Shown: in pieces, positions 43,763-56,800 of the stretch | Layout: each line of letters starts with the position of its first letter | How positions within the stretch are numbered: the first letter of the stretch is position 1 | NCBI RefSeq assembly: GCF_039555335.1 | Contig: NC_092629.1 | Span: 30,997,382-31,061,381, forward strand | DNA: 64,000 bases | Direction of reading: 5' to 3' | Source: Amphiura filiformis | Lineage: Eukaryota > Echinodermata > Ophiuroidea > Amphilepidida > Amphiuridae | The notes under the pieces: generated by a model | Told to the model about the DNA's origin: nothing | Seen by the model: only the letters and a program-made list of their open reading frames with translations | The model's database searches: none | Program-made: the position numbers and the translations under genes

Positions 43763-44652
43763 GAGAGATTGCGATTTCCAAACGTAGGTATCGGACGTAC
43801 GTTGATCTGTTCAAAACCACTCTCCTGTATCGAAGCGAGGTCACGTATTTAACCAGTTTGAAGATTTTCCACGTGCGAAATAAACGTAGATACATGAAAA
43901 TGTATACAATTTGCCCATTTCACAATATGTTAAAGACAGTCAATGATAATGAATATACGAAGGAATGTATATTATTATGATCCTTTTGTATGTAACAAAT
44001 CATTATAATAAAGGTACAGCGATATGTTGAAAATCAACTAAATTTATACGCGATGTCCATACGCAGAGATTGCCCATTGAAATGTGTGTGATACTTTGCG
44101 TACAAAAAATGACATTGCGATTTCCCATTTTGGATTCCAACGTAGTATAAAACTCAGATGCTACCTTGAAATATGCTGATTTTACCTCATGTCGAAGTTC
44201 ATGCAACGCGCCCAATTTTGAGGACGAAAAAGTCTCATTTTGAAAGTAAAGTAATGATGTATGGATGTAGTGATCTTTAATCTACCAAAATATAGGCCTA
44301 TGTTTTTGGGCAACTATAATATTTGGAGAGCACAAAAAAACAATTAAGTTTAAGCAGCATGTTAAGTCAAACTTTTAGTCAAAATCAAAAGCGGGCTGTT
44401 TGAATTAGGCAGAGACTCAGTAGCCTGCGCTTACTATTAAATTTTCAATTACTATGCCCTCTATCGACCTACATTAGATTAGATCAGATTTATAGTCTAT
44501 GTTCCAGCCAACTTGTTCGATCTCCTTCTTGACGAATAAGCACAATCCAGTTTGGAGCCGAGACTAGCAATATTTAACACCGTATTAACGTAGGTAAAAC
44601 GTACGTGAAAACGTACGGTCCACGTGCTGCGTTTGGAACATCGCAATCTCTC
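43763..44652. mobile_element. Non-autonomous DNA element with GAGAGATTGCGAT ends
   Basis: TA plus GAGAGATTGCGATTTCCAAA at the left; TTTGGAACATCGCAATCTCTC plus TA at the right. ACGTACG motifs near each end are also mirrored. About 890 bp, no transposase. Confidence 0.55.
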
Positions 44653-45276
44653 TATTATTTGCTACTAACCGCAACGTGACCGCCTTACAGGATCTTTGAT
44701 GGGACTGTCCTAGAGGTGCTTTGCCTTTCAGTGGTGCAAAATCTTTTCTATTTCCTTTTTCTTTTGTATATGTACTTTTGAATATTCATGTTTTGCTGTT
44801 ATATTATAATCATAAGTGCAATAAGTAAAAAAAATAAACTGAATTTCAAATATCAAATTGCACACATTTGTGCTATAATGCATACTCGCCATAAGCACTT
44901 TCAGAATAAAATGAAAAGTACAGCTTATATATAGCTGTGATATAATAAACGTCATTGATACTATATAATTATATTAGATTACATGAAGTTGAAATATCAA
45001 TTTACACACTTTTATGTTTAATGTATAATCCACCTACTAGTATCTTTCAGACGCACAAGTAATTTTGGTAAAGACAATGCATACCAGTGATACAAAACAT
45101 AACGAATGATTTTATAGCCCCTCTCGAAAACTAGTGCATTGTACGTGTTCTTGCTCACTTAGCATTTTGCGCACATTTTATTACAAATGTGCGGTTCTTG
45201 TGGAATGCGGTTCTTTATTATTGGAAAGGGCTTGAAAGAGCATTATTACCTCATTTTGGGTCATTTTAGGCACTTA
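44653..45276. other. Intergenic spacer, nothing recognised
   Basis: A/T-rich, no gene or clear repeat end. Confidence 0.4.
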
Positions 45277-45547
45277 GGTCCGTATGCACAAAATAATTAG
45301 ACCAGGTCTAAAGTTAGACCTGGTCTAAGTAGTATTTAGTACTAGGAGAAAGGACGTTTTCCTTTACATTTTCTTAAGTTAATTTGTACTATTTTTGAAC
45401 TTTGCATTTTTAATCTTTGGAATTTGTTAGTTATCTTAGGAAGGAAATAAGAGTAAAGGACCATTCCTGGTGGAACTAAATTCCACTTAGCCACTTAGAC
45501 TAGGTCTAACTTTAGACCCGGTCGAACTCTTTTGTGCATACAGACCT
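45277..45547. mobile_element. Palindromic MITE, GGTC.GTATGCACAAAA ends
   Basis: GGTCCGTATGCACAAAATAA and GACCAGGTCTAAAGTTAGAC are mirrored by GTCTAACTTTAGACC...TTTTGTGCATACAGACC. TTA on both sides suits a Harbinger-type 3-bp target duplication. Confidence 0.65.
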
Positions 45548-46179
45548 TTAAGGCTCATAAATAGAGAACCGCTTATTGTGTAGCGAAATTCGCATGGAAT
45601 GTTACTTGAGCAAGTACGAGTTTAAGGGTTGTGTAAAGCTATATCAGGTTGGTAGTGATAATAAAAGATGGTTGCCATTTTGACCAAAGCACGTACGCAT
45701 TTATGATTTGCCAAACAGAAACTAACAGAAGAACACCTAAAAGTATCATTTTTTAATCATTTTGCATAAATACGACTTTCCACGATTTAAAAAACGTTTG
45801 TACTGGGTGTGCCTGTTGTCAAGTCGATGACAGACACGCGTACCATCCTTGAATAATTATACTGAATTGTGATGTAACATTCCGTACAGAGGGTATTCAA
45901 TACGGCGTGACAGAGCCATTATCATTCAAATAAAAGTCTGGCCTCCATTGTGTAACAATAAAACAGGTAATAGGTATGAATGGTCGTGGAATCGATCTAG
46001 AAACCTGTCTCGCTGTCATCTTAAGCTACAAGGTGTCACTTGCATTTATTATGGAGTGCAGAATTAACCATCCATTTGTTGCCGAAATGAGTAACATGTA
46101 ATTGTGGACATAGCTAGTTCTTGCTCTGAGCCCTCGTAATATTGAAAACACATGAAAAACGCCACTTAATCCAATATCA
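45548..46179. other. Intergenic spacer, nothing recognised
   Basis: No coding frame, RNA motif or clear element end. Confidence 0.4.
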
Positions 46180-47580
46180 AGATAGGGATCATTACTATTC
46201 AAAAGCACATAAATCCAATAATCCTCATGATTGGGCTATGGCTAGAAAATTAAGAAATTATGTAAATAAACTTGAGGGATCTAGAATGAGCGTTTATTGC
46301 GTTTCGAAAGTATGGTTTTACTTGTAATGATGCTGAAACAGCCAATCAGTTTAATAGTTATTTTACTTCTTTAAGTTTAATAATAATGATTGTAATAATG
46401 TTTTGTCTAATCCTGGGGATTACATGTATGAAGATTTTCATTTTGATATCATAATTCCAGATTTCATCTTTGATCAAATATGTAACTTTGCAAACAATAA
46501 GTCTTCAGGTATTGACAACTTCAGTATTAAACTCTTGAAGATAGTTGCACCAGTAATTTGTCACCCCTTGCATATATTTGTAACCTGTCCATGTTCACAT
46601 CCACCTTCCCAAGTGAATGGAAGAAAGCAAAGGTTACTACTATATTCAAGGGTGGTGACAAAAGTGATGTCAGCAACTTTAGGCCCATTTCAGTTCTTCC
46701 CTGTATTTGAAATATTTTGGAACGTGCTGTACATGACCAATTGTATAATTATCTCACATGTAACAATATTTTGAATCCATGTCAATCAGGTTTCAGGAAA
46801 AATCACAGTACTAACACTGCTTTTTTACAGTAAAGTTACAGGTTAAATTTTCTTAGATTTAAAGAAGGCATTTGACACGGTGAACCATGACCTTCTTATT
46901 TCTAAACTTATATCATATGGTATTAAAGGTAATGCAATTAATTGGTTTCGCTCGTATCTTAGTGGTAGATGTCAGGCAGTAAATATAAACTCTACCCTTT
47001 CAGATTTTAAGGAAATTGGTATCGGTGTCCCTCAAGGATCAATCTTGGGACCGTTATTTGTAAACTCTCTGCCTGAGCCTGTAAATTATAACTGTAAGTG
47101 TGTAATGTATGCTGATGATACAGCTCTTTTATTTAGTTCATCTGATCCCAATATTCTGCAAAATGATCTTAATGCTAACTTGAATAACATTGCTGATTGG
47201 TTCCAGGCTAACAATTTAACTCTAAACATAAAGAAAACTAAACTGATGTTATTTGGAACAAGACAAGCTCTTCGCAAGTTTAACAATGTTTCTCTTGTCT
47301 ATGGAAATGAACAAATTGAAAGAGTGAAGAGTGAAAAAGTATAAATATTGAGGAGTTACCATTGATTCACATCTATCATGGAATGAACATGTAAATTATT
47401 TATCTTCTAACATATCTAAGCGTATAGGAGTTATTCGTAGAGTAAAGCAATACCTTCCATGGAAAACTGTCAAAATGCTTTCGCAAGCCCTTGTCTTTCC
47501 TCATTTTGACTACTGCAGTTCTGTTTGGTCCAATTTCAGTACATGTCACAAAAATGAGCTCCTTGGCAACGCCACTTTTA
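46180..47580 (+). mobile_element. Truncated and decayed LINE next to the 3' end of lectin gene 2
   Basis: Order of motifs: linker RDHYYSKAHKSNN and ARKLRNYVNKL, RT finger [44 protein letters not shown], catalytic YADDTALLF (47108 on), WFQANNLTLNIKKTKLMLFG, GVTIDSHLSWNEHV and FPHFDYCSSVW, in two or three frames. The longest open part is 46880-47344. Upstream endonuclease and the C-terminal end are missing. It is a jockey/CR1-superfamily element, opposite in orientation to gene 2, ending about 30 bp from that gene's stop codon. Confidence 0.85.
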
Positions 47581-47608
47581 CGGAATTCATGTATTCAAGT
47601 CACACATT

Positions 47609-47823
47609 TTAAGAATCTGGGCGCACCTTCATCTCCGTTGCAGCTAATGAATAGCTATTATAAGTAATACCCTCATAGAGTCCATTCAAGTGGGCTGTAT
47701 AGCAAGCCCCGTACCACCAACCACCTTTGTACGTGTCGGCGCAGTTACTTCTACGACTACTATCATTATCTACATCGCGTGTTGAAAATGCGAGGGTGTC
47801 ATGAGGAGTAAATACATCGCCCG
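47609..47823 (-). CDS. Lectin gene 2 last exon (FReD C-terminal third, shortened)
   Basis: Acceptor TTCCCCAG before CGGGCGAT, stop TAA at 47609-47611. It encodes [27 protein letters not shown] and [13 protein letters not shown]. Fourteen residues net are missing relative to gene 1. Confidence 0.85.
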
Positions 47824-50800
47824 CTGGGGAAAACAAGCATAAAGTAATAAACGTGACCAACCTCTTTTTCATTGTTGCTGGATCCTACAAGGTTGTATTC
47901 TTCTTCTTTTTTTTTACTGTTATTAAATCGGAATTATACAACGTGGTCTTACAAAGACACTCCGTCATGTTTTTGAGAACTTAAGCAAAAGTAATAACGT
48001 TACTATATTAACTATAACAGTGTTGCTGAATAATGTCATATGCGTCTGTTGTTATTATACAAGTACGTCTTGTTATTAAGTATCGAATATTTCTTCACGA
48101 AGTGCCAAGACAAGTTTGAAAGGGATCTACATAAACCACGCGGACTAAATATATATTGGAGTGTACTTTCCATGTACATTCCATAATGTAGTCACGGTTG
48201 TTTGATGGCATGTAAAACGGAGTCATTTTAAAGAAAAGTTGAACAATGATGGCGCTATTTATCTGAAATCTTGTTTGCATCTTTACAAGGGGTATACAAT
48301 TGCATAATGTTATTAGAACATCAGCAAAAAGACTTTCAAACTTTCTAGTACGTAACAATTTTAAGAACAATATTTTTAGCGCCTTCCTTTTTCAGCTCTC
48401 GCGAATACCAATTACTTAAATTTAATAATAATAGAGCAATTTTACATAAAGTCCGATATATGTACCCAAACAAAGCTCAAATTCAGGCTCCCCTAAATCC
48501 GCCACATTATGAGCACTATAATGTAATTATCCTCCTCCTTCTTCTTCTTCTTCTTCTTCTTCTTCTTCTTCTTCTTCTTCTTCTTCTTCTTCTTCTTCTT
48601 CTTCTTCTTCTTCTTCTTCTTCTTCTTCTTCTTCTTCTTCTTCTTCTTCTTCTTCTTCTTCTTCTTCTTCTTCTTCTTCTTCTTCTTCTTCTTCTTCTTC
48701 TTCTTCTTCTTCTTCTTCTTCTTCTTCTTCTTTGTCTTCGTCTTTTGCTTACTCTTACCTCCTCCGCCAATATATGCTCCAAGCTTCAATTTGTAATCAC
48801 CATACTCGTCACTGATGACAAATGACGCATACAACACGTACACCCACTCCAAGCCGTCATTTAAGTCTAACCTCAATTCGTATGTTTTGCCATTGTTAAC
48901 TAGGGCATAGATGTTATCATTGCCAAGCCAATGTTCGACTGCAAGGTCACCAAATCCAGCCTTATAATCTGCCCAGTAACGATAAAAATCTTCTGAACCA
49001 TCAACACGTCTCTGAAACACCTGATCTTAGATAAATAGAGATATACCATATATCACTGAATCAAGTGTATATAAAGTCTGCACAAAAAGTAACTCAGCTG
49101 TTATAAATACGCCTGTAGATTCAGAACTAATAATTGTTTTCACAATATTTCAACATAAAAAGAAGGATGATTTATTTACGCGCATTTTGATACCCCGTTT
49201 GTCCAATTTTGTGTTTTGAAAGAAAAATACCCCAACTTAAAAGTTGCAGTTATTTGTATTGATTTGAAGTAAGCGCGAAGATAATGGTGGGCTTTACGTG
49301 TTTACAGTGCTGGCATTATAACCCAACGCTCTGCAGGGTATTTTGTTCTATTGTTTCCGATTAGAGCGCTGACATATTGGAAAATGCAGTAAATCAAGAT
49401 ACATAAGCGTGTGCATTCAACGTCCAGTTTTCGAAATTGGGTGACTTGTGTTTGGCAGGTGTGAAATACATCTGACTGGGTGTTTTAATTACGTAACGTA
49501 TAAAGGTTTTGGCATCATTGAATGGCTGCCTAGTGCTGTTATAATATGCTTAATTTCTATAATAATAATTATTTTCTTTATTCATCACTTTCTTTTCCTT
49601 TCTCTGCACTTATTCTTTCTTATTCCTACACTTTAGCAGTGGCGCGCGAAAAATGTTACCACAGGCCTATTGAAACTAAACTGTTGAAATATGGGACAAA
49701 AGTGGAATAAATTCTCCTGGCAAAATATTCGGAGGATTTATACGCCATCGCTCTCCGTCTCCCTCTCTCTCTCTCCTTCGCCCCATCTTCCTTTCTTTTT
49801 CTTTTTGTCTTCCTCCCCTCCCTACAATCACGATCACACATCCGCTTTTCATCCCTCGACTCCTCCTTCACTACCTCAATTGCCTCTACTGGCCTTTGGA
49901 TATTCGTGATATTAAGAAACCCATTTAACTTCATTGAACAGGCCTATAACATACTATAGGCCTACTGCGAAGGAGTTAGTTATAGATAGTGACACAGATA
50001 GACCTATATACATAGCAGCTATGGCACGTTGTTACGGTAATCGATCAATAACTCTATTGAATTGATTTAAATGAGGCGCCTAAATAAAGATGGGTCGTAA
50101 ATACTTGTACTTCGACGGTATAGTGTGATTTTGTGTGCTGGTGAACACTCAGTCACACCCTTGGGTTTAATCAGGACAATAGGTACCGCTCAGTCAAGTG
50201 GGCGCTTTCACATGACATTCTATTGACAGTAGCCTGCCTGGTAAAGCGTTAATACGCTGTCAGGTTAGTTACCGATTTAATGGCGGAACTCTTTTGTCTT
50301 GAACAAAAGGTACCTCTCGATGAATAGCTTGGCGGATTTTCAAATCGGCACAAAGTTACAATGCGTTATGTAATCTATTGCGCCTCCACGAATATGATAC
50401 CTCCGTGTTATAACCATTGATCGCTGTAAACTGCAACTTTTAAATTCGGTTATTTTTCTGTAAAAGCACTACTGTGTTGTTAATATTGAACGACATTTCA
50501 CGAATGTGGTATCAAAATGCGTGTAAATAAATTTTCCTTCTCGCTATGTTGAAATATTGTGAAAACAATTATTAGTACTGAATCTATACTATAGGCGTAT
50601 TTATAACAGCTGAGTTACTTTTTGTGCAGACTTTATTTTTTGCTGATAATCTTGATTTGGAAGCTGGCATTGGTAGGTGGTTAGCCTAGGAATCACCAAC
50701 GATCTCAAAATATTTTTGTGGTATTTCATATTTTAGACATAATATATTATTGAATTCATTATTCACTTAATATCAGTGACAAAAAGTTACAATAATACAG

Positions 50801-53800
50801 ACATTAAGAATTGAATATTTTTTCGCAAAATTCCAAGACTGGTCTTGAAGGGGTCTGCATAAACCCCATGAAAAGAAAGGATTTAGGAAACGTATAGTTT
50901 GGCCAATCTAGGATACAAAGTTCAATGGGGGTCAGCATGGCTATCCGGGTTTCTTGCTACAGTATCACCGGGTGTGATGTAGCTGGTCCTGTCCGACACA
51001 TCAATGGTATTGTTAAGCGAACAGTTTCTTTGCCTCACATGTTTAAAGTTTTAACAAAACTTGAAGAAGGTAATATATCATCCTTAAACGTGGAATTCTT
51101 GTGAAATCTTTTCGGAACTAAAAAACGCAAACGAAAGTCGATTGTCTGTCCTTTTATGGGATGTTTAGATTTTCTAGTTTGATTCTTGAAAATTGAGATT
51201 CCTGTTAGTACACCACCCATCGACAAGGAAAACGTTTACATCACCATGGGCAAGGTACCCACCATTTGATTTGGAGGAGGACTGGAAGTTGAGGTCAGGG
51301 CAAGTTTCTTTCGCTGGATATTTTTGCACTAGGAATTTTTCATGCATTATAGTATACACAGTTAGATGGGAAATGATTTTAGTGATAGTGGGGAAAGTTT
51401 TTTTATGCTCATGTAATTAGGGATTCTTTTTTTCAAAAACTTCCAGATCCTTGTGAATGATTTGTCAACAGGGTGATTTAAATTGAACTGTACCCAACTT
51501 TTTTAATGTATTTGTGGAGCTTGTACATAAGAAAATAAACTATCATAGAAAGTAATGGTATACCGTAGAAACCCGTCTACAAGGAATAGTAGCGACTGTG
51601 ATGATAGTAAATTTCACGCTAGCGCCCTCCACAATAATGGAATTTGAGCAAATCATTTACCGACACAAGCAGGTAAACAATGTATTATTTTATCTTTATT
51701 TCGCATCTCACGAGCATAGCTCACTTGGCAAGGCATAAGACTTTGGTTCTTTAGATCGGAAGATGGTGAGTTCGAGCCTCATCACGGTCACACAAACTTT
51801 TATAAACAAAATATTGTTCAAACTTTTCATTTATATTTTCTTGCATTTTCTAAAGACTCCTTTCGTGATCCTTTTTTTTCATATTTAGTTTAATTTAGTT
51901 TAATTTATTCTATTGTTTTTCTTTGATTGTTTCTTTTCTTTGTCTTTTTTTCTTGTTTAATTTAATTTTTCTTTATTTTTCTTTGATTCATATAATATTG
52001 GCAGGATAAGGAGAGGAGGGAACTAAAGACCCATTCAGTGATTTGCTCATCCGGACGATCGTAAAAATCATCAAAATTCACCTTTGTCATTGTCACACAC
52101 CGTCATCATCCCTATATCTTCGTGTTAAAAATTGCCGTGATAGTACGATGAATCCTCACGTTTTTCAACAACTACGCATAATGATTTTGTTCATGATAGG
52201 CTGTGCGACTTAGGCTAAGCATACAATTTGAGATTTTGAGAGCCTGCCACACTGTTTCTTTTTTTCTATGTTTTACGATTTTCGCATGATCAATATATGG
52301 CTGGCCGTAACCGCCACAACGTGGAGCTGCTACGCGTAGCTTACTTTTCGCTTCGCGGAGCTAAATTGACCAATCATGTTAGATCTTTTCATTACGCGGA
52401 GCCAGTGGATGCATCCTCGTCAGAGAGAAAACTCTTGCCAAAATTAATGTTTACTATGGGGATTTTAAATGAATCGATTGTAAATGAACCACGACCAGTT
52501 GTACAGGATCAATACCATTGTTTGATTAGTGTATAGTCAATGTTACCTTGCATGCATGTGTCATGTGTGTGGCGTGTTTGTTTGTTTGTTTGTCTACTGT
52601 GTCAGGCCAGGATCACTGACACCCACGGTACTGATACTCTCATACTATCACGGTGATCATATTGTTGAATGTTGTTGACTTTAAAATAATCATGATGCAG
52701 TCATGTCTACAGTAGAACTCACCACGACCTTTGAAGGACTTAAACCCTATTAAAAGCTATTAAACCAAGATAACACTCAATGAAAACAGCTCAACTATGT
52801 TACATCAGATCTTCTCTGGTTAAATACACACTGCACTTGTGTCTGTTTTACCTGTGCAATGAGCAATGAGCTGGTATTATAGTTTCAGTTGGGTGAACGA
52901 TTATAAAGCGAACGCAAGGTAACACTACTGTGGGCTTTTGTTTACGAAATGAGACAATAGTCTGCTTATTGTTAACCAGCGTTCTTGAAAATGAGAAGCT
53001 TGATGACTTAACACGGTTTAGAAATAATTTCTTCATATTTTTTGGTGTTATCTGTCGTTTACATATCCTTCCTAAAACACTAAAGTACCAATATTTCCAA
53101 ACACCTAAATTAGCTAAAATTTAGGACATGTTAAAAACTATATTTTCTAGAATTTCAGAGAATACTTTAAATATTGGCCGGTTATTTTTTACACAGTGAC
53201 GTCAACTAGGCAATGGCCTATACTTCTAACATACACTATTTGTAGAGGTCACGCGTCAATGGTGAGCGCACTGAGTATTGTGTATAGGAAAACGGACAGT
53301 AACTACAGTATGTATGGCCTACTACTAGTATATAAAGTAAATCCGAACTGGTTTGCAGTTTGCTGAAGGTCGAATTCCGCAGGGACACCGTGCAAGTTAT
53401 ACAAATTAGCTCCCGGCGATACACTGCAGATCGCAGAACTGTGTGCATAGTTTACCACCACTCTGCCTAGCTATATAGTTATGTACAATACTGTATGAGT
53501 TTCTTATGAGTGCATGTCCATCTTATAATAAGTCAGTTCGTACTTTTCATAAATCATAACTTTCGTGACCGAGGATATCTTGCAACTACGTGACGCTCGT
53601 CTGGCAAATTCTTAATGAATAAATTCGCTTCACGTAATGAGTAAGTCGTACTTAATTAGTCAGTTTTACCTCCGAGTAATGAAAAACTCTAACTTGATCA
53701 TGATTGGTCAATTTGGCTCCACGGAGCAAAAAGTCAGCTACGCGTAGCAGCTCCACGTTGTGGTGGTTGCGGCCTACTATATCAGTATCCCATATGATAT

Positions 53801-56800
53801 TTCTATTGCAAGAAAATTTTATTTGTTGTCAGGTTTTATCTTAAATACACTAACTGGAAATTAAATACACTAATTAGTGAGGACCGGTATTTTGCTGTGG
53901 ATATGTTTAACTGCAATTTGCGGGTAAAAATTTGAAATCCTGAGTAAAAATTGTGATCATTTTCAACTCTTTGAGAAAAAATTTATATAAAAGAATGCAT
54001 GTAAAATCCAGCTGCAATACAATGTACATTATTGACACACTATCACTCTCTTTATCTACGGCAATAATAGAATATCGATTTCAATCGAATTGAACACATT
54101 GCTCAGTTTTGAGTTTGTAGTTGACTACTAAGCGACCTAAGCGATCGATTGCTAGCCAATCAGATAGAACTCCTTTTCTTGCGTTCGGTGAAATTCCAGT
54201 CGCCCGTCGCTCACCAACGGAGTATTAAATTTATATTTATCGTATAGGAAGTCGACAATGAGCGTGTTTATAGTGGGAGCAGATGTGCGGTACATTGCGG
54301 TACAATTTCTACCCGGTTAGAGAGTATCCGGATACTTGCCCACTATAAACACTAGCAGTATATGTATGTACGGTACATCGATATCCTTCTAAACCGAAGG
54401 ATATTGTGGTGAGATATTCCCACTATAAACACACCAGTATAAATTGTGTGCTGTATTACCGGAAGTACCGCACAAGCTTACCAACTTCATGATGCGTAGG
54501 ATGCCGCAGGACATGGGGAATGTAAATTCTCACCCCCAAAGAGTTATCAAAACAGCCCATGTTCAACGCCATGATCATATTGGTGAATGTAGCTCTGTTT
54601 TGATAACTCTTGCGGTATTAATCGTTCCGAATGCCCTGCGCGCATTCTCACGGGTCATTGAAGAATGTACGATAATGTTAGTTGGTATACCAATTATGTG
54701 CGGTGTGTCTTATAGTGGGAATATCTCGCCACAATAGGTATCGGTATGAGAAGGATTATCGATGTACGTACATACATATACTGCTAGTGTTTATAGTGGG
54801 CAAGTATCCGGATAATCTCTAACCGGGTAGAAATTGTACCGCAATGTACCGCACATCTGCTCCCACTATAAACACGCTCATAGATGTGGTAACATAGCCT
54901 GCTAGTGGTTCAGCAGAAAACCGTGTGACACATAATATACATTTGGCTACATTTTATTATACGATAAATACGAATTTATTAAACATGGTAACAAATATTC
55001 TCTAGCAGATCGGTTATGGAACTGGTAGGCATAGGCCTATTATAAATTCGGGATATTAAATATCTTCCTGAAGAGACAGATCTGCGCATGTGGTCAAAGA
55101 CGATTCCTTACTAGCCACAGACCGTCCGCTGGAATAGTTGAACATGAACCATTCGCTATAATGGCTGTTGGTCGGACCTCTCATCTCTCCACATCGATTG
55201 TGACCTATAATCCCCGACATTGCCCTTATGAACTCACATCCTTCTTTTTTATTCCAATACGGCGGCGAAGTTAAGGAATAATTGGGTTTAATACCATAGC
55301 AATAGGGGGAAACAATTTTTGAATATACCGCGTTACACTGATACGTTCAGGCGGTACCTCTTCATTGAACCATATTATGCTGCACCTGTAAGATTAGTAT
55401 CTTTGAAAAGACCAGTATTGTATTCAATCTATGATTGCAGACATACACAGTAACAGGTGATGAGTGTAACCTGCTTGTAGCGCAGCGCGATATGTTCAAA
55501 ATTGTTTTCACCTATTGCTATGGTAATTAATCCGATTAATTACGTAACTTCACCAGCATATATAATGGCCGAATAAATTCTGACCATCACTTGGCTTGTT
55601 GGATTCGTCTATACTACAATTCGCTGTCGAAGTGACGTAATAATCGCAATAACTACCATCAAGCAGATTGCACTAATCACCCGCGTATGTCACCAAACAT
55701 AGATTGAATACCACTCTTTTCATAAATACTAATCTTACATGGCGAGTGATTAGCATTTCTTTGACAACTATGGTTCAATGCATAGGTGCCACGTGAACGA
55801 TGAAGTGCAGGGCTATATATTCGAAATTGTATTCATCAATTGCTATGGTAGTTAATCCGATTAATTACGTCACATCGACAGCGAATAGCCTATGAGTATG
55901 GGTTCAAGTGGAACAAAAAGTAGTGTATGTCCATTGCTAGCTATGGTAATTAATCATGTTAGTGTTTACATCACTACTTCGGTAGAGAAGTGTGCCTTCT
56001 CTACCAACGCCTGTGATATAACAGGTGCAAGCGAAACAAAATTGAATGACCAGAATAGTTTCCTTTGTCAGATGAATTGATTGAAGTTTTTGAAGACACT
56101 CTATTCTTGATGGGACAATAGATTCAAATATGGAATAATTATTATTCCTCATCTATTTTTTTTTAATGAAAAAACTGCAATTGTGGCAACAGAACAATAT
56201 TTATTTTGATTTCATCACAAGTCTTTCATTCTGGCGAGGGGTAGAAGATGCATATATTAAGTTCGTACAAAGGACCAAGAGTATTAACTAAATTGAACAC
56301 CCCTGCAGTAAGTTGGAACAGGTTCTTGTATACAACATTAAAATGCTTAGATTAGATTTGCTTCATATATTTTCCAGCACGATGAAAGTGTTCTTGTGCG
56401 GGCTTCTTGCGGTCGGAATGCGTCATTATGGCAACAGCGGGCTAGTCGTAGGGGAAGGTACAACCCCCACGATGAGAACGCAGTTGCCATTGTCGACCGT
56501 TCTGGCCGCAAGAAAGCTAATCTAAAAGAGACGCGGCCACGGTGGTGGCCGGTCTTTTTGATGACATACTTATACACATAAGTAGAAACAAAATCGTGCT
56601 TAAGCCAAAAACGCACCCTACCTACCATTCCTCAAGAATTGGGATGGCACAAAGGTGCAACATAGGTTTTATTGCAAAGACGAGGACAGACAAGTAGTTA
56701 CAACACATCTGTCTAACCGTGGGTTTCGCTATTATTTTATTTTACTAGTTTCTATAAGACCACAAAATTACTAAAAAAAACTATAAAAAAAAACTAAAAA

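Noticed and set aside
48460-49020. Poly-Leu, poly-Lys and poly-Arg proteins
   Set aside because: They are translations of the CTT/GAA microsatellite. The real exon in the minus-strand frame ends at the splice donor at 48759.
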